Source of the DNA: JAQVOO01 sp964524755
GTDB taxonomy: Bacteria; Spirochaetota; Spirochaetia; Sphaerochaetales; Sphaerochaetaceae
Assembly (NCBI GenBank): GCA_964524755.1
Contig: CAZGDR010000062.1
Span: forward strand, 1 to 8,896
Direction: 5' to 3'
Length of the DNA stretch: 8,896 bases
Position numbers and translations under genes: made by a program. The notes below the pieces were generated by a model. That model was not told the DNA's origin. It saw only the letters and a program-made list of their open reading frames with translations, and ran no database searches. Positions 1 to 6,582 of the stretch are shown here, one piece after another (position 1 is the stretch's first letter; each line of letters begins with the position of its first letter).

Positions 1-3000
1 TGCATCATGTGCATGGTGGTGGTCATTCACAGTTCTTGATTTTAGAATATCGAAATCCCTTCTAAAACTTGAAACATTTGGAGCTTTAACATAGACAATT
101 TCTGTGTCATCTTCTTTGAAAAGGGAGTTTAATAATGTGGTTACCACTTTTGTACTCTGTCTGGTTTCTACTAATTGCCTATTGATAAATGATGATAACT
201 CCTCAATAGATAGATCTGTTCGTCTTGTTAGTCTGTAGTGTTTCTCTTTAGAAATAAATTCTTTTGCTAAAAGCATATTCCAAAAGGGCTTCATTTTCTC
301 TTGCCAAGAAAAATCAATTGGGTAGGAATTGCTTTTCAATCCATTGTAATGAGATTTGACTAAAACTCTATTACTTAGAGAGTCATCTTTTATTAGGGAC
401 TGAGGATAAATATGATCAATATCATAGAATTGAGGATTATTTAAATTATTCAAGTTTATTGTGTCGCCAGAATAAAGGCATTTCCCCATTTGTGTATAAT
501 AAAAATAGAGGCGATCATTTCGTAAATCAGTATCAGTCTTGGCTTCTAAAGAAGAAAGTAATTGATTGTTAAACTGAACGTCATTTTTACAGGAATCATA
601 CAGTTTTAATAAGCCCTCTTTTCTACTTATGGTTCTTCTTTTATCCCCTTTCTCTCTAGCTACTTCCACAAAGATCTTTTTGGGAGCATTTTTCATTATT
701 TTCATCAACTCTTGGACGATGAGCAGAGCCTGCCAAATTTGTCTCTTCACTGGTGGCGATACATTTAAAGGTTCTACAACTGATTCATAATTAAATTTTT
801 TATCAACAAACGCTTCATCATTTATTTTCTGGATTTCTAGATTGAAATCATATCTATTACTCAACAATTGCATTAAGTTGTTGTTTGTTTCACGAAGTAA
901 AGTGATTATTGAGCTAACTGCCTCTGTTTTTGGGTCAACGTGAAAAACCTCTTCAAGAAACCTACGTGAAAGCCTACCCCATCCTTTGTAGGATTTAATG
1001 ATTCCAACAATTTCTACAATTTGTTCATCTACAAGACATTCTCCAAGTTCATTTTTAATTTTCAAAGTTAGTATTGAATTATCGTCACCGTAAAGTGCTT
1101 TCCATGTAATAATCGACTCAACTTGGTCTTCAGAGATAATTTTATTATCTAAATATGATTGAAAATCAATCCAACTCGAAAGAGAGTTTGCAAACCCATT
1201 GTCAATCCCCTCAATAGTTGGCTCATCTCCTTTATTGATAATGTTGTTGTGTAGTAAAAATTTTTTCAAAAGTGTGAGTGTTATCTTTTTTTTACCCGAT
1301 TTGAGAAATAACTCATCGTAAAGCTTGTTCTTAAGCTCTACCGAAATTAATTCTCCATTGATCCTTAGATTATTTAGTTCATTAAGTACCATAAATCTAG
1401 AATATAGAAGTGAATGTTTAGGCAAGACATCTTCACTGTACAGGTACGTACATTTATTAGTCATCCGTCGAATAAACTTTTCAGCAGAAGCTTCAGTATC
1501 AACCATTTGCTCAAAATTCCAAGGATGAATAGGACCTTCAGTCCCGCTCCTTCTGACCATCCAAGCAAAACCCTCTCGACCCTCTTCTTTCATATGTGAT
1601 GTATTAAGGGGCCCGACATAATAGGGGATCCTAAATCTCATCATCGAAACGATTTTATCAATGGGGGAGTAACCGTCCTTGTCTGGTATAGAAAGAAAAG
1701 GAAATTGTATTTTTGCGTTGTTTAAAATCTTCTCCAATTCTTTGAGATGTAATTGATGAGGTATGACTCTATTGTTTCGCACTCTTAATTTTGGCAGAAG
1801 TGTCCTAGTTTCGAGTTTATCCAAGACCTCTTTCAACAACGCATTTTCATTGTCCGCAAATGGTTTTAATAATTTATGAAAGTATTTACACATATCTTCC
1901 TGAGAGCACTTGCTCTTAAAAGAAGTTTGAATTAAACCTCCCTGTCCACTACCCTTGCCAATATAGTGTGCATAATTATCTTTTTCTTTTAATGATTTAA
2001 AAGCTTTGTGATAACTTTCATTTGCATACTCTTTTATAAGTTTTTTCAAATTCTTCAACTCGTTGCGATGTTGTTCGTAAACTTCTATTTTTGCATCACT
2101 TAAATATTCTTTTCCATGCAAGATATCTGAAAGAAGAGTCCAATTATATATTGCCTCGAGGGTCTCTAGTAGCTCAAACTCCTCGGGAGATGCTATGCGT
2201 TCAATATCATCTTTATTGGATTCGTAATCATCCTTTTCAAAATCCACTTTATCAACTTCGCTCTCCTTAAATTCTTCATTGTCGAACAAACCAGATAGTA
2301 AAAAGGGAGAACCTGAGAGAGCATTTATAAGTTCTTTAGTAACTTTTTTTAGCGCTCCTTCAATTTCAAGATTACTATCACTCGAAAGCGAAAATATGTC
2401 ATTGAGCTTCTGTTTTTTCTCTCTTTTTCTTTTAATCTTTAATGAAGCGCCTACTTCTTCTTCTGCTGCTAATAACGTAAGGGTACAGTTAGTTGTATTA
2501 TTTATACCATCGACTAATTGATTAATTAGAGGAGCTAGAGAAACAGAACTCTCCATGTTTTCGCTCTTAAAAAGGAAATGGCCTCTATTTTTCAAAATAT
2601 TATGGATTACTAGGTAAAGTTCTCTAATATCAATATGGCGCTGAGGATTGTGGATAAGTTCACTTCTCAAGTGGAATATTGTTGGATACTTTTTGAAGAA
2701 GCTCGTGTCATTGAATTCTCTTCCATCAAAAAGCGTATGGGCAAAGTTTTTATATCTATCATCTCTATGGAGAGAACTTTCATTTAATCTGATGAAAAAA
2801 TCTGGATCAGACTTTTCTACATGCTGCTCGAAGATTTTCTGCAATAATGAAAGTCTTTGCTGTTTCCTTTGGTGGCGTCTTCTTGATGATCTATATAAAC
2901 GTCTGTCTGCCGCAGTGTTTGCAGTTTCAAATAATCGAGCACCCCAAAGGGTTTTACGATTAGCCTTAAGCAACTGATAATCAGTATTAGTGACAGCCCA

Positions 3001-3066
3001 ACCTACAGAATTCGAACCGATATCGAGACCAATGTAATAATGATTTCCTGCTTCACTTTTTTTCAT
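1..3066 (-). CDS. cas9: CRISPR-associated endonuclease Cas9 (type II), 3' end beyond the left edge
   Basis: RNA-guided DNA endonuclease: with crRNA and tracrRNA it cuts both strands of invading DNA. The frame is open for 1022 codons with no stop. Residues seen: RuvC-I IGLDIGSNSVGWAV at 12-25 (nucleophile-site D15); an Arg-rich bridge helix at about 53-82; RuvC-II KKIFVEVARE at 796-805 (E801); HNH YDIDHIYPQS at 881-890 (D884, H885, with N908 downstream); RuvC-III NDHHHAHDA at 1014-1022 (H1018, D1021). These match D10, E762, D839, H840, N863, H983 and D986 of S. pyogenes Cas9, so both nuclease sites look intact. The rest of RuvC-III and the PAM-interacting domain lie outside the window. The large spacing (D1021 against D986) fits a long Cas9 of roughly 1350-1420 residues, II-A-like. 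The ATG at 3066 has GGGAGGAG at 3075-3082, 8 bases from its AGGAG core. The tracrRNA gene is immediately upstream on the other strand, as in S. pyogenes. Confidence 0.97.
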   Translation of the reverse strand, partial: MKKSEAGNHYYIGLDIGSNSVGWAVTNTDYQLLKANRKTLWGARLFETANTAADRRLYRSSRRRHQRKQQRLSLLQKIFEQHVEKSDPDFFIRLNESSLHRDDRYKNFAHTLFDGREFNDTSFFKKYPTIFHLRSELIHNPQRHIDIRELYLVIHNILKNRGHFLFKSENMESSVSLAPLINQLVDGINNTTNCTLTLLAAEEEVGASLKIKRKREKKQKLNDIFSLSSDSNLEIEGALKKVTKELINALSGSPFLLSGLFDNEEFKESEVDKVDFEKDDYESNKDDIERIASPEEFELLETLEAIYNWTLLSDILHGKEYLSDAKIEVYEQHRNELKNLKKLIKEYANESYHKAFKSLKEKDNYAHYIGKGSGQGGLIQTSFKSKCSQEDMCKYFHKLLKPFADNENALLKEVLDKLETRTLLPKLRVRNNRVIPHQLHLKELEKILNNAKIQFPFLSIPDKDGYSPIDKIVSMMRFRIPYYVGPLNTSHMKEEGREGFAWMVRRSGTEGPIHPWNFEQMVDTEASAEKFIRRMTNKCTYLYSEDVLPKHSLLYSRFMVLNELNNLRINGELISVELKNKLYDELFLKSGKKKITLTLLKKFLLHNNIINKGDEPTIEGIDNGFANSLSSWIDFQSYLDNKIISEDQVESIITWKALYGDDNSILTLKIKNELGECLVDEQIVEIVGIIKSYKGWGRLSRRFLEEVFHVDPKTEAVSSIITLLRETNNNLMQLLSNRYDFNLEIQKINDEAFVDKKFNYESVVEPLNVSPPVKRQIWQALLIVQELMKIMKNAPKKIFVEVAREKGDKRRTISRKEGLLKLYDSCKNDVQFNNQLLSSLEAKTDTDLRNDRLYFYYTQMGKCLYSGDTINLNNLNNPQFYDIDHIYPQSLIKDDSLSNRVLVKSHYNGLKSNSYPIDFSWQEKMKPFWNMLLAKEFISKEKHYRLTRRTDLSIEELSSFINRQLVETRQSTKVVTTLLNSLFKEDDTEIVYVKAPNVSSFRRDFDILKSRTVNDHHHAHDA

Positions 3067-3067
3067 C

Positions 3068-3096
3068 TTGACTTCTCCTCCCACTCAATGTAAGAT
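3068..3096 (+). promoter_or_regulatory. tracrRNA promoter
   Basis: -35 TTGACT (3068-3073), 17-base spacer, -10 TAAGAT (3091-3096), giving a predicted start near 3103. That is about 34 bases before the end of the anti-repeat, the right size for a full 36-base repeat partner. The -35 begins two bases from the cas9 ATG, and the cas9 ribosome binding site lies in the spacer. Confidence 0.65.
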
Positions 3097-3105
3097 TTTC
3101 ATAGG

Positions 3106-3134
3106 ATAATTTTTAGATAACACCTAGAGTTCAA
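3106..3134 (-). promoter_or_regulatory. candidate cas9 promoter, inside the tracrRNA anti-repeat
   Basis: On the minus strand TTGAAC (3129-3134), a 17-base spacer and AATTAT (3106-3111) each match four of six consensus positions and predict a start near 3099, 33 bases before the cas9 ATG. The match is weak and a promoter further upstream (3215-3430) is possible. If real, the cas9 promoter lies wholly within the tracrRNA transcribed region. Confidence 0.3.
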
Positions 3135-3183
3135 ATAAAAATTTATTCAAACCGTCCGAAAGGACTACGCGCTGTGCGTACTT

Positions 3184-3214
3184 AAAGCTTGTCTCACGAC
3201 AGGCTTTATTTTTT
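3184..3214 (+). terminator. rho-independent terminator of tracrRNA
   Basis: Ten-base-pair stem AAAGCTTGTC / GACAGGCTTT with a TCAC loop (3194-3197) and one U-G wobble, followed by ATTTTTT. It doubles as the 3' hairpin of the tracrRNA. Confidence 0.88.
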
Positions 3215-3230
3215 AAGATGATTCATCTTA
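3214..3230. promoter_or_regulatory. near-perfect 17-bp palindrome after the tracrRNA terminator
   Basis: TAAGATGA-T-TCATCTTA: 8-base arms around a single central base. A one-base loop cannot form an RNA hairpin with full arms, so a DNA-binding dimer site is a better guess than a second terminator. No regulator can be named from the sequence. Confidence 0.4.
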
Positions 3231-3440
3231 CCACCCTTATAGGTAAAACACAATTTTTAAATACTACAGGATATAGTTTTGAGCTTGTTCTCTTTACGCT
3301 AGGTTGGGATTGTAAGCTATATAAACTTCTGGGCTCACTGAGAAAGTTTTCATAGTTCATCAAAATGGAAACTAATTCTTAACGGAAACAACTGTTCATT
3401 TGGGAGGTCTGACGATTTTCAAAAAACCATAACCTTAAAT

Positions 3441-3450
3441 AGGTTAACCT
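3441..3450. promoter_or_regulatory. perfect palindrome AGGTTAACCT, putative operator of corA
   Basis: Ten-base perfect palindrome abutting the extended -10 of the corA promoter. A further AACCT half-site lies at 3431-3435, so AACCT / AGGTT / AACCT occur in 20 bases. The half-sites resemble those of metal-dependent DtxR-type repressors (AGGTTA/TAACCT), but the spacing is not the classic 19-bp site, so the regulator is unknown. Confidence 0.3.
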
Positions 3451-3458
3451 GTTATACT
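3450..3458 (+). promoter_or_regulatory. extended -10 promoter for corA
   Basis: TGTTATACT: a TATACT -10 (3453-3458) preceded by the TGn extension. The -35 region 17 bases upstream (TAACCT) is poor, as is common with extended -10 promoters. Predicted start near 3465, leaving about a 90-base leader. Confidence 0.45.
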
Positions 3459-3554
3459 TAGTACAATCTTTTAAAATTAGTAAAAAGTTGATTTTGTATG
3501 ATTACATTGCCCTAGAGACTCGAACCAGTTACGATGACTAAGGAGGATAGGTAT

Positions 3555-4619
3555 ATGGCCCGTTTTGTAAAAAATAGAAGTGCGACCAGAGGAAAATCTC
3601 CCGGTGAGTTAATTTTTGTGGGACGCCAGAAGACAGATACCGTTAAGATTCACATGATTCAATACGATGAATCAAATTTAGAAGAAACAACGGGAGAAAA
3701 GCTTGCTACGGTACTTGAAAAGAGAAAAGATGGAGGTATTACCTGGCTAGATATAACCGGATTACACGATACCGAAACGATTGCTTCTGTAGGAACTGAA
3801 TTTGCAATCCATCCCCTTACTCTCGAAGATATTATTAATACTGGGCAACGTCCTAAAGTCGAAGAGTTTGATCACTACATCAGCATTATCGTTAAAATGA
3901 TGCGTTTAGAACCCTCTGATGGAAAAATGCACAGTGAACAGTTAGCGATTGTGATGGGAGAAAACTATCTTATCACCTTTCAAGAACGGCCAGGGGATGT
4001 ATTTGACCCCGTCCGCGAACGACTCCGGTCTATGAAAGGAAGAAGCCGACGTTCAGGATCAGACTACCTTGCCTATGCACTTTTAGATACTATTTTTGAT
4101 AACTACTTACTACTCATTGAACGGTTAGGGGAACAGATTGAAGGTATTGAGCCCATGTTGATAGACAATCCTGGACCCCAAATAATCTCTTTGATTAACG
4201 AATACCGCCGAGAACTTCACTTCTTACGTGCTTCGATCCGGCCAGCTCGAGAGGCAATCCGTGAATTCAGTCGTTTAGAAGAGGATCTTATCCTCCCCTC
4301 CACCTTTATATTCCTCCGTGACTTAAATGATTTAGGGACTCAAGCAGTTGAAACTATGGAAACCTATCGTGAAATGCTGAAAGATCAACTTGATAGTTAT
4401 AGTGCAACCAGTGGAAATCGACTCAATGAAATAATGAAATTCTTGACGGTGTTCTCAGCCATTTTCATACCGCTCTCATTACTGGCGGGAATCTATGGGA
4501 CAAACTTTGCCATGGTACCTGAGTACCAGCTACAATACGGATACTTCTTTTTCTTGGGACTCTTAGTGGTGGTAGCAACAGGTATGATCATCTTCTTTAA
4601 GCGCAAAAAGTGGTTGTAA
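3555..4619 (+). CDS. corA: CorA-family divalent cation (Mg2+/Co2+) transport protein
   Basis: Homopentameric inner-membrane channel importing Mg2+ (also Co2+ or Ni2+ in relatives). The 354 residues are the usual length. The N-terminal cytoplasmic domain spans about 1-240, followed by the long helix to about 292. TM1 is at about 293-313, then the pore-mouth loop YGTNF at 314-318, VPEY at 321-324 in place of the common MPEL, TM2 at about 329-348, and a basic tail KRKKWL. The signature is GTN instead of GMN. The start at 3555 is chosen because AAGGAGG (3540-3546) lies 8 bases upstream. An in-frame ATG at 3534 would put this site inside the gene. Single gene on the plus strand, with its own promoter and a terminator shared with the convergent sod gene. 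Family assignment is firm; the ion carried is inferred. Confidence 0.93.
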   Translation: MARFVKNRSATRGKSPGELIFVGRQKTDTVKIHMIQYDESNLEETTGEKLATVLEKRKDGGITWLDITGLHDTETIASVGTEFAIHPLTLEDIINTGQRPKVEEFDHYISIIVKMMRLEPSDGKMHSEQLAIVMGENYLITFQERPGDVFDPVRERLRSMKGRSRRSGSDYLAYALLDTIFDNYLLLIERLGEQIEGIEPMLIDNPGPQIISLINEYRRELHFLRASIRPAREAIREFSRLEEDLILPSTFIFLRDLNDLGTQAVETMETYREMLKDQLDSYSATSGNRLNEIMKFLTVFSAIFIPLSLLAGIYGTNFAMVPEYQLQYGYFFFLGLLVVVATGMIIFFKRKKWL

Positions 4620-4631
4620 TGCGAAAATAGT

Positions 4632-4653
4632 GCACCCTCCGCTTGGAGGGTGC
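4632..4653. terminator. shared hairpin terminator between convergent corA and sod
   Basis: Perfect 9-bp stem GCACCCTCC / GGAGGGTGC with a GCTT loop, 12 bases after the corA stop and 17 bases beyond the sod stop. T runs are weak on both sides (the minus strand has ACTATTTTCG), so it probably acts in both directions, though imperfectly as an intrinsic terminator. Confidence 0.7.
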
Positions 4654-4670
4654 TAGAACTTCAATTGCTA

Positions 4671-5288
4671 TTAACGCGCTTTGTCATACAACTTAGACAC
4701 TTTTGCCCAATCAATGACATTCCATAACGCTTTGATATAATCTCCGCGTAAGTTTTTATACTTCAAATAGTAGGCATGCTCCCAGACATCAATGCCTAAG
4801 ATTGGCGTTAAGCCTTTGCCTTCCATAAGGGGGTTATCTTGGTTCGGGGTTGAGGAGAGGACTAGTTTGCCCCCTGTATCAACAGATATCCAAGCCCAGC
4901 CCGAGCCGAATTGCGAGCTGCCTAAGGCAGTGACCTTACCTTTGAGGTCATCAAGAGAACTATAGGTTGCCTCAATTTCTTTTAGAAGAGCCCCTGTGGG
5001 CTTAGAGGCGGGCTTAGGAGACAAGATAGAAAAGTATAGGTTGTGGTTCCAATAACCACCTCCATTATTACGCACAGTGTTCTGAAGTTTGGGATCACTG
5101 ATTGAACTCAACTTACCAAGAATATCTTCAATACTTGCGTTATCGAATTGTGGCAGCTGCTCAATAGCAGCATTTAAGTTCTTTGTGTAACCGGCGTGGT
5201 GCTTAGTATAGTGAGTCTCCATCGTCAGCTCATCAATGTGGGGTTCTAACGAACCAAAATCATATGGCAAAGAATATTGTGTAAACAT
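4671..5288 (-). CDS. sodA: Fe/Mn-family superoxide dismutase, manganese-type
   Basis: Converts superoxide to O2 and H2O2 in the cytoplasm. The 205 residues are the normal length. Metal ligands are visible: H26, H82 (NHNLYF), D167 and H171 (DVWEHAYY). H30/H31 and Y34 of the active-site gateway are also present. The second-sphere pattern GGG at 76-78 with Q150 in TPNQDNPL is the one usually linked to manganese enzymes (E. coli SodA has Gly77 and Gln146). Metal use can still be mixed in this family. The start at 5288 is preferred: GAGGT lies 5 bases upstream and the protein then begins directly at the conserved N-terminus. A longer frame to 5321 would add 11 unconserved residues. It follows the flavodiiron gene by 34 bases on the same strand, so co-transcription is likely. 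No signal peptide is seen. Confidence 0.95.
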   Translation of the reverse strand: MFTQYSLPYDFGSLEPHIDELTMETHYTKHHAGYTKNLNAAIEQLPQFDNASIEDILGKLSSISDPKLQNTVRNNGGGYWNHNLYFSILSPKPASKPTGALLKEIEATYSSLDDLKGKVTALGSSQFGSGWAWISVDTGGKLVLSSTPNQDNPLMEGKGLTPILGIDVWEHAYYLKYKNLRGDYIKALWNVIDWAKVSKLYDKAR

Positions 5289-5322
5289 AACATACCTCAT
5301 AATACAGAACGTGTGACTCAAT

Positions 5323-6528
5323 TTACACTACAAGTGATTGTGTAATTGCGTCGGCTAATGCATCCAACCTCCCCTCTTGTTCTGCTTTCAAAGAGGAGCG
5401 GATATCCAAAGACTCGCCTATTAGGCGTATATCTTTCATAGTTCCTAGCAAACCGGTGCTTACTTTAATCGCGGCTGATGCCCAAGTATGGTTTCCCATG
5501 ATAGCTGCCGCTCGATTTTGAAAATTTAATACTGCTAACTCCCGTAAGAGCGATTCCATCGGCAAATACAAATGCATATTATACGTTGGTGAAGCGAGTA
5601 CGAAATGACTGTACTTCCATAAATCGGCAATGATGTAAGAGCCATCTGTTTTAGAGACATCATAGACACGCATATCGGCAACACCACGTTCAGCTAATTT
5701 GTTAGCAAGTGCAAATATGGCATTTTCAGTATTGCCATACATCGAAGCATAGACCAACACTACTCCCTGTTTTTCTGCTTTATACGAGCTCCAAAGGAGA
5801 TGCTTGTTAACAATATAGTCAATATCAGTGCGCCAGATAGGCCCATGTAACGGGCAGAGCAATTTCACAGAATCCATGGGTAGCCGCGATAAAGCTGCCT
5901 TGACTTGAGAGCCATAGCGACCAACGATGTTGGTATAATAGCGACGCGTTTCATCTAAAAAAAGACGATCGTAGTCTACTTCATCAGCAAACAGCGTACC
6001 TGGATGAATACCAAAAGAGCCAAAGACATCAGCACTGAATAAGATTCCCTGTGACACTTCGAAGGTGAACATTACCTCTGGCCAGTGCACCATGGGAGCC
6101 ATGTAAAACCTTAGCGTATGCTGGCCGAGAGTGATAGTATCACCCTCTTTCACTACAACGGCTTGTTTGGAAATATCTAAGGAGTAATATTGATTGAAAA
6201 ATTCAAACGTCTTTTTATTACCGACTACTTTAACCTCAGGATACATCCTGACGATAGCTTCAATATTACCGCAATGGTCGGGTTCCATATGGTTAATTAC
6301 CAAGTAATCGAGGGGCCGCCCATCTAGGACGTGGACTACATTTTCAATAAACTGATCCCGAATTGCTACATCGACGGTATCTAAGAGGACCGTTTTATCA
6401 TCAAGGATCATATAAGCGTTATAAGCTACACCATGCGGCAGTGGGAACATATTTTCAAAACGTTCAATGCGATGATCATTGCCTCCTACCCAAAATACGT
6501 TTGACACAATCTCTCTCGTGATTTGCAC
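5323..6528 (-). CDS. fprA: flavodiiron protein (A-type flavoprotein, O2/NO reductase)
   Basis: Cytoplasmic enzyme that reduces O2 to water (or NO to N2O), taking electrons from rubredoxin or a similar donor. The 401 residues match the family. An N-terminal metallo-beta-lactamase domain (about 1-250) carries the diiron ligands H80, E82, D84, H148, D167 and H228 (HMEPDH, VHWPE, SADVFG, PLHGP). The C-terminal flavodoxin domain (about 255-400) has the FMN phosphate loop ASMYGNTENA at 261-270. There is no rubredoxin or flavin-reductase domain, so an external electron donor is needed. The start is GTG at 6528 with GGGAGG (6534-6539) 5 bases upstream. It is first in an operon with superoxide dismutase, which supports oxygen defence over NO detoxification, although the sequence cannot separate the two. 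The symbol is by family resemblance. Confidence 0.95.
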   Translation of the reverse strand: MQITREIVSNVFWVGGNDHRIERFENMFPLPHGVAYNAYMILDDKTVLLDTVDVAIRDQFIENVVHVLDGRPLDYLVINHMEPDHCGNIEAIVRMYPEVKVVGNKKTFEFFNQYYSLDISKQAVVVKEGDTITLGQHTLRFYMAPMVHWPEVMFTFEVSQGILFSADVFGSFGIHPGTLFADEVDYDRLFLDETRRYYTNIVGRYGSQVKAALSRLPMDSVKLLCPLHGPIWRTDIDYIVNKHLLWSSYKAEKQGVVLVYASMYGNTENAIFALANKLAERGVADMRVYDVSKTDGSYIIADLWKYSHFVLASPTYNMHLYLPMESLLRELAVLNFQNRAAAIMGNHTWASAAIKVSTGLLGTMKDIRLIGESLDIRSSLKAEQEGRLDALADAITQSLVV

Positions 6529-6558
6529 AGTTACCTCCCGCTGGACTTACCGGCCATC

Positions 6559-6582
6559 CATTATATATCAGTTAATATAATG
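6559..6582. promoter_or_regulatory. inverted repeat overlapping the -10 of the fprA-sodA operon
   Basis: CATTATAT (6559-6566) and ATATAATG (6575-6582), perfect 8-base arms separated by 8 bases. The left arm contains the minus-strand -10 TATAAT (6560-6565, within TGATATATAAT). The -35 is poor (ATACTT at 6583-6588). A site centred on the promoter of an oxygen-defence operon suggests a repressor responding to oxygen, peroxide or redox state. The regulator is not identifiable. AT-rich DNA makes chance repeats more likely. Confidence 0.4.

Larger units (their letters stand above)
3103..3214 (+). ncRNA. tracrRNA of the type II CRISPR-Cas locus
   Basis: Trans-activating CRISPR RNA: pairs with the repeat part of pre-crRNA, allows RNase III processing, and is the scaffold held by Cas9. 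Layout: anti-repeat about 3103-3136 ending GTTCAAAT; nexus-like stem AATAA/TTATT (3134-3138/3143-3147, loop AAAT); hairpin GTCC-GAAA-GGAC (3154-3165); hairpin TACGC-GCTGT-GCGTA (3166-3180); terminator hairpin 3184-3207 with a T run to 3214. The terminator contains a U3189-G3202 wobble that would be an A-C mismatch on the other strand, which supports the plus orientation. Position and orientation (upstream of and opposite to cas9) match II-A loci. By analogy with the S. pyogenes duplex the crRNA repeat should begin GTTTGA. The 5' end is inferred from the promoter. No array is in the window to confirm the pairing. Confidence 0.85.
3231..3554. other. intergenic region between the CRISPR locus and corA
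   Basis: No gene can be supported. It is AT-rich. A weak inverted repeat, AGTTTTCAT (3345-3353) with ATGGAAACT (3365-3373), could form a hairpin with an 11-base loop but has no T run. The right part holds a palindrome at 3441-3450 and a promoter-like TGTTATACT for corA. The last 90 bases would be the corA leader. I see no recognisable magnesium-sensing riboswitch, and the leader is short for the M-box class. Confidence 0.5.

Noticed and set aside
1325..2977. Plus-strand open frames at 1325-1528, 1414-1599, 2279-2521 and 2648-2977
   Set aside because: They lie antisense to cas9, whose minus frame is open throughout and carries all family motifs. None has family features or a good ribosome binding site.
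3154..3180. The two short hairpins as independent terminators
   Set aside because: Their stems are 4-5 bp and no T run follows. They fit tracrRNA structure better.
3100..3230. A CRISPR array in the window
   Set aside because: No direct repeat with regular spacers is present. This region has a single anti-repeat and tracrRNA hairpins only, and no array was seen elsewhere.
3218..3355. A 45-codon plus frame starting with ATG just after the tracrRNA terminator
   Set aside because: No ribosome binding site, the start falls in the palindrome, and the predicted peptide shows no recognisable feature.
3465..3554. A magnesium riboswitch (M-box) in the corA leader
   Set aside because: The leader is only about 90 bases and shows no terminator or recognisable multi-helix core.
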